DNA of 64,000 bases, taken from contig NZ_MDEE01000001.1 of the NCBI RefSeq assembly GCF_002939865.1, positions 519,701 to 583,700 of the forward strand. The letters run 5' to 3'. A program made the translations under genes and the position numbers. The notes beneath the pieces were generated by a model that was not told the DNA's origin, did not search any database, and was given only the letters and a program-made list of their open reading frames with translations. Origin of the DNA: Xanthomonas dyei. GTDB taxonomy: Bacteria > Pseudomonadota > Gammaproteobacteria > Xanthomonadales > Xanthomonadaceae. Below, piece by piece: positions 47,061 through 53,304 of the stretch (positions are counted from its first letter, which is position 1; every line of letters starts with the position of its first letter).

Positions 47061-47810
47061 TTAACTGCCGGACGGTACCGACGGTTCTGCAGACGCGCGC
47101 GCTCTTGCGGCAACGAGCAACTGCCTGACCAACGCGCAGGCATCGTCGCCAGCTCCGCTGGCGGCGCGCCAGAGTTCTGGGGGCAATCGTGCACGGTCTG
47201 CAGTTGTCAGGTTCTGAAGATCTGCCGCCAGCGCAGCCCGCTCTTCCTCACTCATCTCCCCTCCGGGGCCGGCCGACTCCCCATCGTTCACCAGGGCGAT
47301 GGCCCGATCCAGACATGCTTCGGTGACGCCCAACGCCTTGGCCCTGTCGCCCTTGCTGACGCTCGCCTGCGGATGCGCTTGCAGGTAGCGCTTCGCGAGA
47401 TATTGCACTGCAGACAGCGTGCCCATCAGGACGGTGTAAGCCAGGGCTGGCGCAAGCGTGACCCCCGCATTCTTTTTCCAGGACAGATCTCCCTTTGCAT
47501 ACTCATATGCCGCCACAGCAGGCGCATGCACCGCGTCCACAACCGCAGATTCGGTAGCCCCTGCCACCGCAGAAGCGGCAAACCGTGCTGCGTGCAACCC
47601 GGTGTTTGCAATATGCACACCCACCGGCACCTGCGGAGCCTTCAGCCGCGCTGCACGCACCGGCGCGCGCGGCAGGTCGTTCTGCAATTGGACGTTGGCC
47701 TGTGGGTCGCCCCGTTGCAACGGGCGCCCCACATCGCGCGGGGCCTGCACCTCCTGTCGATCGCGTTTGGGCGCGACAAGCGCCGCAGAAGGCATGGGTA
47801 TACGGACCAT
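47061..47810 (-). CDS. Unknown protein, tandem paralogue 1 (candidate effector, 249 aa)
   Basis: Not recognised by name. It shares the layout and many blocks with the next gene (48066-48830): GDPQANVQLQ in the N-terminus, PVRAARLKAP, a hydrophobic pair (AASAVAGATESAVVDAVHAP and APALAYTVLMGTLSAVQYLA), and a helical tail (LGVTEACLDRAIALV, RARLPPELWRAASGAGDDA). The N-terminal 50 residues are polar, as in secreted effectors. No PIP box is visible upstream; a dispersed repeat occupies that spot. It could be a type III effector or a fading duplicate. Confidence 0.6.
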   Translation of the reverse strand: MVRIPMPSAALVAPKRDRQEVQAPRDVGRPLQRGDPQANVQLQNDLPRAPVRAARLKAPQVPVGVHIANTGLHAARFAASAVAGATESAVVDAVHAPAVAAYEYAKGDLSWKKNAGVTLAPALAYTVLMGTLSAVQYLAKRYLQAHPQASVSKGDRAKALGVTEACLDRAIALVNDGESAGPGGEMSEEERAALAADLQNLTTADRARLPPELWRAASGAGDDACALVRQLLVAARARASAEPSVPSGS

Positions 47811-47850
47811 GTATCGCCTCTTCTAACAAATTCAACAAATCGACCAAGAG

Positions 47851-47990
47851 CAGCTAACAAGACGACTGTGCGCACCGCCAGGAGGCCGCGGCCGGCGCTC
47901 GGTGCGGCATGCACCACGCGTGTACTCCGGTTCACAGCGCGCCGTCCAGACGCAACTGAAATCTGCTCACCGGGTTCTGTCAGCCGCTGC
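47851..47990 (-). repeat. Dispersed intergenic repeat, copy D (inverted)
   Basis: The reverse complement carries the same blocks as copies A and B: GAACCGGAGTACACGCGTGG, CGAGCGCCGGCCGCGGCCTC, CTGGCGGTGCGCACAGTCGT and TTAGCTGCTC. It lies between the two tandem paralogues, just upstream of paralogue 1. Confidence 0.8.
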
Positions 47991-48065
47991 AGGTGGGCGT
48001 CGTGATGCATTGCGCATGATCGACACTGGCATGATCTGGCGGCACCCAAGAGCAGATGACACGAC

Positions 48066-48830
48066 TCAACCAGCGGTCGATGCAGAGGCCTCCGCAGATG
48101 CGCGGCGGCGCGCAACCTCAAGTAAATTGCTGACCAGTTTATAGGCATCGTCGCCGACCCCATTGGCGGCACCCCAGAGGTCAGACGGCAATCGAGAACG
48201 GTCCTCCGTTACCAAGTTCTTGAGATCCATGGCAAGCGCATTCCGCTCCCCTTCATTCATGTCGGGGCCTGGCGTATCTGCATCAAGCCGGCTCACCATT
48301 TCGATGGCAGCATACAAACATGTTTCAGTCATCCCAAGCTCGTTCGCTCTAACCGCAATTGGGACGCTTGCCTGTTCTTGTGCTTGGGCTTGGGCTTGCA
48401 GATACCAGGCTGCCAAGTACTCAACCGCATACAGCCCGATCATCGGAGGATAGAAGGACAGCGCTGTTGAAACCGATACATTCGCATAGTTTTTCAACCA
48501 CGCATCATCTGTTGCGTAACCATACGCCGCCACGAAAGGTGCCGGCAATGCGCCCACGCTGAACACCGCGGCAGGCACCGATGCCACCATCCTGCCGAAA
48601 TGTGCAACCTTCATCCCGAAATCCGCAATCTGGACACCGAGCGGCCTGCGCGGCCCCCTGAGCCGCGCGGCACGCATTGGCGGCCGTGGCGCCAACTGTT
48701 GCGCCAATTGCGTGTTGGCGTGTGGGTCGCCCTGGTGCGAGGAAGAGCCCACGTCGTGCTCGGTAGGCCCAGCGGTTTCTTCTTGCCTTGCCCTTCTATG
48801 GGTCGCCACGGTCAGGTTCACTGGACGCAT
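48066..48830 (-). CDS. Unknown protein, tandem paralogue 2 with PIP-like promoter (candidate effector, 254 aa)
   Basis: Homologous to the downstream gene: GDPHANTQLAQQLAPRPPMR, RRPLGVQIADFGMKVAHFG, and the tail LGMTETCLYAAIEMV with RSRLPSDLWGAANGVGDDAYK. A hydrophobic stretch (SVSTALSFYPPMIGLYAVEYLA) lies near the middle, and a small Gln-Ala tract (QAQAQAQEQAS) follows. The N-terminus is polar and Thr/His/Arg rich. A PIP-like box with an acceptable -10 stands upstream, and xopQ lies on the other side. Function unknown; a HrpX-controlled type III effector is the leading idea. Confidence 0.7.
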   Translation of the reverse strand: MRPVNLTVATHRRARQEETAGPTEHDVGSSSHQGDPHANTQLAQQLAPRPPMRAARLRGPRRPLGVQIADFGMKVAHFGRMVASVPAAVFSVGALPAPFVAAYGYATDDAWLKNYANVSVSTALSFYPPMIGLYAVEYLAAWYLQAQAQAQEQASVPIAVRANELGMTETCLYAAIEMVSRLDADTPGPDMNEGERNALAMDLKNLVTEDRSRLPSDLWGAANGVGDDAYKLVSNLLEVARRRASAEASASTAG

Positions 48831-48865
48831 GATTCATGCCTCTACATCGATTGACCAGGTGATCA

Positions 48866-48926
48866 CTGTGCTACCCGAATGCGATGTGATGCAGCAGAAA
48901 ACCGAAAGATCGCAGCGCTGGGCGAA
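48866..48926 (-). promoter_or_regulatory. PIP-like box and -10 upstream of tandem paralogue 2
   Basis: On the minus strand, TTCGC-N15-TTCGG (48902-48926), one base off the consensus, is followed after 31 bases by CACAGT (48866-48871), which fits YANNNT. The ATG at 48830 lies about 36 bp beyond. No other feature was seen in 48831-49153. Confidence 0.7.
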
Positions 48927-49153
48927 ACGTTTAAACCTCCATCTTGTAGACGACCCAAACAATCGCTTTACTGGCTAAGCGATTGCGATTGTCTGCAACC
49001 ACTCGCTTGGCAGGAGCAACTGACAAAGGCACAAATAGTCATCGTCAAGCGGACGGAGGGTATGGACAGCGTGCAAGCTCCAGTTCGGCGATCGCGCTAT
49101 TACCAAACTGACTCACGCTTCCGCATCAAAGCAGTGCAACAGAAAATTTCCGC

Positions 49154-49178
49154 TTCGTTTCGTTTTAACGTCCTTCGC
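49154..49178 (+). promoter_or_regulatory. Near-consensus PIP box upstream of xopQ
   Basis: TTCGT-N15-TTCGC, one base off the plant-inducible promoter consensus, ends 74 bp before the xopQ ATG. The AT-rich stretch near 49206-49215 (GATAATAATT) is a possible -10 region, although no exact YANNNT falls at the best spacing. Confidence 0.7.
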
Positions 49179-49252
49179 CGATCGATTTGCCAGGCAATGC
49201 AATCAGATAATAATTGTATGGTCATTGCTGGGCATCGACACGAAGACAGTAA

Positions 49253-50629
49253 ATGGACTCCATCAGGCATCAACGCACGCCCCATATGCATGTAACCGCG
49301 CAGGACGTTCACCAGGACGACGGTAAGCGCACCGTCACTGCGTCAACTGATCATCCTTTCCCAAGCTGCGAGCCCCGCGACGGAATGCTGCAGGCGTTAC
49401 CGCGAAAAAGCCAAGCTCACGCGCGCGCCATCAAACGTTCACTCAGTGCACCCCCACTGACGGCAACACAGCGACGCATGCTCGCCGAACTCGGTGCCGA
49501 AGGCGGCACATGCCTCACGCCCGACGAAGCGGCCGTGCTGCGGGAGCTCAGCTTCCACACACCGGCGACACCGTGCGACACGGTGTTATTTACCGACCCC
49601 AACAAGGATCCCGATGACGTGGTCACCTATGTCATTGGAAAGCAATTGCAGACCGCCGGGTTTGTGCGCGTTACCGGTGTTGCGGTGACGCTGGGCGATG
49701 CAGACGTGCGCGAAGAACGTGCACGACTCGCCAAGGGCGTGTTCAACCGCCTGCAATTACCCGACGTGCGTGTGGCACGTGGTCAGGATTACCCCATAGG
49801 TGCCAAGCAAGCCAAGGACCATGCCAAGTTCCTGCAGGAAGGCCGCCATTTACGCGCTGAACCGGGCGACCTTTGCAGCAGCAGCCTACAGCTCATGCAC
49901 GACCAACTGATGCAGGCATCGAAGGGACTGAGCATGGTGGTGATTGCAGGCATGACCGACGCCAATGCGCTGGTCGATGCGCATCCGGCGCTTGCGAGCG
50001 AGCGTATCAAGACCATCACCATCATGGGCGGTGTCGACCCGGCCAAGGACGCAGACGGCTATGTGCAGCCGGACGCGCGCGCCTACAACAATGCGACAGA
50101 CCTGCACGCGGCCCGTGGTCTTTATCGCAAAGCACAGCAACTGCGCATTCCATTGCGCATCGTCACCAAGGAAGCCGCCTACAAGACAGCGGTGTCGCCG
50201 TCGTTCTATGAGGGCCTGGCGAGGAGTGGTCATTCCGTGGGCACATACCTCAAAGACGTGCAGAAAAATGCATTGAACGGCTTGTGGGACGGGATCCAGG
50301 CAGGGCTGCTTCCCGGCCTTGATGAGGCGTGGTTCTTTCGCACGTTCACCGCAGACGCCCTGCCGCAGGCGAATCGCTTGCAAAGTTGCGCAAGACAAGC
50401 CATTGCGTTCGACCAAGTATGGCCGAGGGTCACCAAACTCAACTTGTACGACCCTTTGACACTACTGGCGGCGGTTCCCGGCGCGGCGAACATGTTGTTC
50501 ACGTCAAGGCAGATACAGACCGATGCATTCAGCTTCGTGGAGCAGGTGGGCGAACAGGAAGTCAGGCATCCAGAAAAGGCGAAGCTGTTGATGTCTGCTT
50601 TGGCAAAAGTGGCGCTTTCTTCAAAATGA
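49253..50629 (+). CDS. xopQ: XopQ, HopQ1-like type III effector with nucleoside-hydrolase fold (458 aa)
   Basis: A core Xanthomonas effector that suppresses immunity and can trigger recognition in Nicotiana. The inosine-uridine hydrolase-like aspartate cluster is at residues 114-122 (TDPNKDPDD), with further fold motifs ITIMGGVDP and PDARAYNNATD. The N-terminal RSLSAP at residues 62-67 is a mode-1 14-3-3 binding site; Ser65 coincides with the position I recall as phosphorylated in XopQ. Length matches the family (about 460). It is divergent from the tandem paralogues and followed by a low-GC gap. Confidence 0.95.
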   Translation: MDSIRHQRTPHMHVTAQDVHQDDGKRTVTASTDHPFPSCEPRDGMLQALPRKSQAHARAIKRSLSAPPLTATQRRMLAELGAEGGTCLTPDEAAVLRELSFHTPATPCDTVLFTDPNKDPDDVVTYVIGKQLQTAGFVRVTGVAVTLGDADVREERARLAKGVFNRLQLPDVRVARGQDYPIGAKQAKDHAKFLQEGRHLRAEPGDLCSSSLQLMHDQLMQASKGLSMVVIAGMTDANALVDAHPALASERIKTITIMGGVDPAKDADGYVQPDARAYNNATDLHAARGLYRKAQQLRIPLRIVTKEAAYKTAVSPSFYEGLARSGHSVGTYLKDVQKNALNGLWDGIQAGLLPGLDEAWFFRTFTADALPQANRLQSCARQAIAFDQVWPRVTKLNLYDPLTLLAAVPGAANMLFTSRQIQTDAFSFVEQVGEQEVRHPEKAKLLMSALAKVALSSK

Positions 50630-51057
50630 AGAGTAAATCCGCCTTAGAGGTAACGCAATTATCTAACTAAATAGCGCGGAAGGGTACATTTAAAAAATAC
50701 CCCGTCCCTCCCCGGGGGCTTACACCGGGGCAAGCTCAACCGATCACGCAAAGTCGGCTGCGAACTGCATCTGATCGTCGATCGCAACGGTTTCATCGAA
50801 CGCCTCGACGGCAGCTAAGGGCGCGATGTGCTGGACACGCATATTTTCCGCGCACTCAGTGCAAACCGAGCATTGGCGGCCGACTACAATTAAAAGATAC
50901 GAGACAGCAGCAAAGGCGGGCTGATGCCCGCCGATGTCCACGATGAACATCAACCGCAGACCTCAGATTTTTTCTGGCACTGGATTGAGAGGATTCGGCA
51001 TCGCCAGCCTGAAGTGGATCCTATATAAATTCACTAAACCATTGGTTATTGCCCCAC
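50630..51057. other. Gap after xopQ, possible transposase remnant
   Basis: About 430 bp without an intact gene. On the plus strand near 50737-50817 a short frame reads KVGCELHLIVDRNGF, which faintly resembles the core of IS5-type transposases, but it is closed by stops on both sides. The rest turns A+T-rich toward the next effector. This could be the scar of an old insertion. Confidence 0.3.
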
Positions 51058-51118
51058 TTCGCACCAGCTTATGATTTTTCGCAATTAATCGGTGGCAACG
51101 CACCGGCAAAGCTATAGT
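51058..51118 (+). promoter_or_regulatory. HrpX-type promoter: perfect PIP box plus -10 of the XopG-like gene
   Basis: TTCGC (51058-51062), 15 bases, TTCGC (51078-51082), then exactly 30 bases to TATAGT (51113-51118), a correct YANNNT -10. The start codon follows 20 bp later. It is a textbook plant-inducible promoter. Confidence 0.93.
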
Positions 51119-51138
51119 ACGAGCCATATCCAATTCAC

Positions 51139-51837
51139 ATGGAAACTATATACATCATGCCAATCAAAACCAACTACACCGGAATTTACTCACAAAGCAT
51201 GTCTAATACGCAGCGCGACCAAGAACGGTTTAATGCGGAATTGAATGTGCATCTCGACCATCTCAACTCTCGTCCCACTGGAAACCAGTTGCTGAACGAG
51301 CTACAGCAACTAAGTCAAATAAGAAGACACAAAGCTACTATTCATGAGATCGCGCCCAACCAAAAGCCATGTGCAGAACCGGTTCTCTCACGGCACCAAT
51401 TAGACGCTCACCCTGAGCTCACCAGATTCAAAGATATTCGCGAGAAAGCCGGCCTTTTATATGCTCTCAAGAAGCCAGAAGAGGGAAAAAACGAGGGGTC
51501 AAGTGTTGTTATTTCATGGAGCCCCCATCAGACAAGCATTGAGTTGGACGAAGATGGAGACCCAACCGACAGGACGACCTCCAGTCCCATTGACAAAGTC
51601 TCGGTGCTCGCACACGAATTGGTGCATGCAAGGCATATAATGGCTGGGACGTGGAAGGGTTCATATGAAGATGAACGCAACCCAGACACTCCCACCGGAA
51701 AGGAAGAGTTGCGTGCTGTTGGCTTAGGAAAATACAAATATTCTGAGTCAGGCGAACCATCGGAAAACTCTATTCGGGCCGAGCACGGTTTACCAAAACG
51801 GGTTAGTTACCATTACAGTGGCTATAGAAGCGAGTGA
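51139..51837 (+). CDS. xopG: XopG/HopH1-like type III effector, putative zinc metalloprotease (232 aa)
   Basis: The zinc-protease signature HELVH is at residues 159-163 within SVLAHELVHARHIMAG. This matches the HopH1/XopG/NleD type of injected metalloprotease. The downstream Glu in KEELRAVGL could be the third ligand. The first 35 residues are rich in Ser, Thr, Asn and Gln, suiting type III export. An ATG at 51157 (MPIKTNYTG) is an alternative start, because 51139 leaves a very short leader. The coding sequence is visibly richer in A+T than neighbouring genes, a sign of transfer. Confidence 0.85.
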   Translation: METIYIMPIKTNYTGIYSQSMSNTQRDQERFNAELNVHLDHLNSRPTGNQLLNELQQLSQIRRHKATIHEIAPNQKPCAEPVLSRHQLDAHPELTRFKDIREKAGLLYALKKPEEGKNEGSSVVISWSPHQTSIELDEDGDPTDRTTSSPIDKVSVLAHELVHARHIMAGTWKGSYEDERNPDTPTGKEELRAVGLGKYKYSESGEPSENSIRAEHGLPKRVSYHYSGYRSE

Positions 51838-52017
51838 ATCAAACGACGACATGACGTTGTGCCCACGCGATTTTGACGAGAGCGCATTGCCTGCTATCGG
51901 CTGCGGCGAAATATAAGAATTTGCCACGTCATTGACTATTTTTAGCCGTTAGTGGATCTCTTGTATCCCAAAGCGCAAGACCTTTGGCTGCATTCATCCC
52001 TGGCTGAAGCTCAGTCC
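51838..52017. other. Gap after the XopG-like gene
   Basis: No gene or clear hairpin seen. Base composition shifts from A+T-rich back to G+C-rich here, so it is a likely edge of the acquired segment. Confidence 0.4.
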
Positions 52018-52428
52018 TCACCTTGACAGCCGGCTCTGGCAGATCTGTGCGGTGCGAGCCAACGGTTGAATGCCAACGGACAAGCCCCCAGACACGGGAG
52101 CCGATGCTCGGGCAACCTGTTGAAGCGGGGCCGCTCCAACCTGGGACGCACGAGTAAGCTCATCGGCCGACGGCATGGCCGCGAGGGCATCCAGCGAGTA
52201 CGGTCCGGAAGCGTGCTCCAGATCTCCCCATGCCACGTTAGCGATCGTGGGGCTGCCTTCACCGGCCGGTACAAGGCGAGGTGAGTTTCGGGCTGTCGGC
52301 GCGCCGTTCGCTGACCATCTCGTCTGCAGCGCTGCAGCTGGCGGCGGGGCTTTGGCACGTCGCTGCCAAACCACCGGACGAAGACGCACCATATAGCAGC
52401 CGTAACGGGCGCGCAGGCGCAAGGCCAC
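52018..52428 (-). CDS. Hypothetical protein, doubtful (136 aa)
   Basis: An open frame starting MALRLRARYGCYMVRLRP, then Pro/Ala-rich, ending GLSVGIQPLARTAQICQ. I recognise no family. It follows the XAC0095-related pair by 9 bp on the same strand, the only support for it being real. A longer frame on the same strand (52011-52496) competes for the region. Confidence 0.25.
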   Translation of the reverse strand: MALRLRARYGCYMVRLRPVVWQRRAKAPPPAAALQTRWSANGAPTARNSPRLVPAGEGSPTIANVAWGDLEHASGPYSLDALAAMPSADELTRASQVGAAPLQQVARASAPVSGGLSVGIQPLARTAQICQSRLSR

Positions 52429-52437
52429 AGCGGCCCA

Positions 52438-52707
52438 TCAAAGCCGCTGAAGCTCCAACTGGACCAGGATGTTGCACATGGCACCCGCCGCATCAAAAAT
52501 CGCGCTGCCCAGCACGGGTAAGGTGCGGCGGTCCAGCCGATCGGTGTTGCCGGCAGCGATCACATCGCCATGGGCGGCGATAGTCGGCAACAACTGATCC
52601 AGCGCATCTACTTGCTTCACGGTGACGCCGAAGGCAAGCGCATCACACGGCTTGTCATCCCCTGCCCGCCGTCGCGCGCCGGCCGATGCCATCACTGGCC
52701 GGCTCAT
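52438..52707 (-). CDS. XAC0095-related protein, C-terminal-type half (89 aa)
   Basis: The frame from residue about 25 (FGVTVKQVDALDQLLPTIAA, then TDRLDRRTLPVLGSAIFDAA) resembles the second half of longer XAC0095-family proteins as I recall them. Its first 20 residues (MSRPVMASAGARRRAGDDK) look like a linker. The ATG overlaps the stop of the upstream gene (ATGA), so either the two are coupled subunits or one longer protein has been split by a frameshift. Confidence 0.55.
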   Translation of the reverse strand: MSRPVMASAGARRRAGDDKPCDALAFGVTVKQVDALDQLLPTIAAHGDVIAAGNTDRLDRRTLPVLGSAIFDAAGAMCNILVQLELQRL

Positions 52708-53000
52708 GCAGCCTTCCCGGCGTCAGCGCGCTCACTCTCAGAGGCGCCGGGCTCCAGGCGCGCGGGCCACTGCACCTGTGCCAGTGCCTGCGTTACCTGC
52801 GCGGCCATCAACTCCAGGCAGACCGCCAACTCGTCCATACAGATGGCCGGCTGCCGCGCCTGCTCTTCGGCCCTTGAGCGTGGCTGCGCCAGGCGCGCCA
52901 AAAAACGCATGTGGTCGCGCAGCTGCTGCAAGCGGTACTGCGCGCCTTCTGGCAGGTAGTAGCCCGGGTGTGACTGCACATCGCGTACAACGTCCGACAT
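52704..53000 (-). CDS. XAC0095-family-like small protein (98 aa)
   Basis: A short helical protein: MSDVVRDVQSHPGYYLPEGA, followed by LQQLRDHMRFLARLAQPRSR and LAVCLELMAAQVTQALAQV. The YxLPExAQxRLxQLRxHMRFL pattern is the hallmark I associate with XAC0095-like proteins of Xanthomonas, whose function is unknown. A strong ribosome site (GAGGAGCAG) precedes the ATG at 53000. In-frame upstream extension covers the structured leader and is not coding. It is coupled to the next gene. Confidence 0.65.
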   Translation of the reverse strand: MSDVVRDVQSHPGYYLPEGAQYRLQQLRDHMRFLARLAQPRSRAEEQARQPAICMDELAVCLELMAAQVTQALAQVQWPARLEPGASESERADAGKAA

Positions 53001-53060
53001 GGCCTGCTCCTCATTCCATGGAATCCGCCCGCCCGCCGCAAGGCGACGGACGGGAAGTCG

Positions 53061-53233
53061 GGAGGCTCGAAACCGCAAACAGTCGGCGGGCTTATTCCCC
53101 TTGCGGGTGTTGTATTCACCGCCCTCCCGACGCAGAGCAGCACGTCGGTTGCATCTGCAGAAAACATGCAGACACAAAAAACCCACCGGTTTGTCGGAGG
53201 TGGGTACCGCTGTTTGCGGAGTTTCGAGGCTCC
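53061..53233. repeat. Highly structured intergenic element (long inverted repeat)
   Basis: GGAGGCTCGAAACCGCAAAC plus AG (53061-53082) is an inverted copy of CTGTTTGCGGAGTTTCGAGG plus CTCC (53210-53233). They pair over about 20 bases with small gaps and enclose about 127 bases containing another hairpin. It sits between hsdR and the XAC0095-like gene. It may be a leader RNA, an attachment site, or both. Confidence 0.65.
53176..53205 (-). terminator. Intrinsic terminator after hsdR
   Basis: On the minus strand, ACCCACC pairs with GGTGGGT, followed by TTTTTT. It stands 100 bp after the hsdR stop, as a normal rho-independent terminator of the hsd operon. Alternatively it attenuates the XAC0095-like gene. 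Confidence 0.75.
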
Positions 53234-53304
53234 GTGAGGTGATCGTGCTACTGGTTGGGTGGCGCGTCAAGATGCTTGAGCAAGTCTGCTCCCCCCAGCA
53301 GGCC

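Noticed and set aside
50744..50953. 69-residue minus-strand frame
   Set aside because: No family features or ribosome site; the region looks like decayed sequence.
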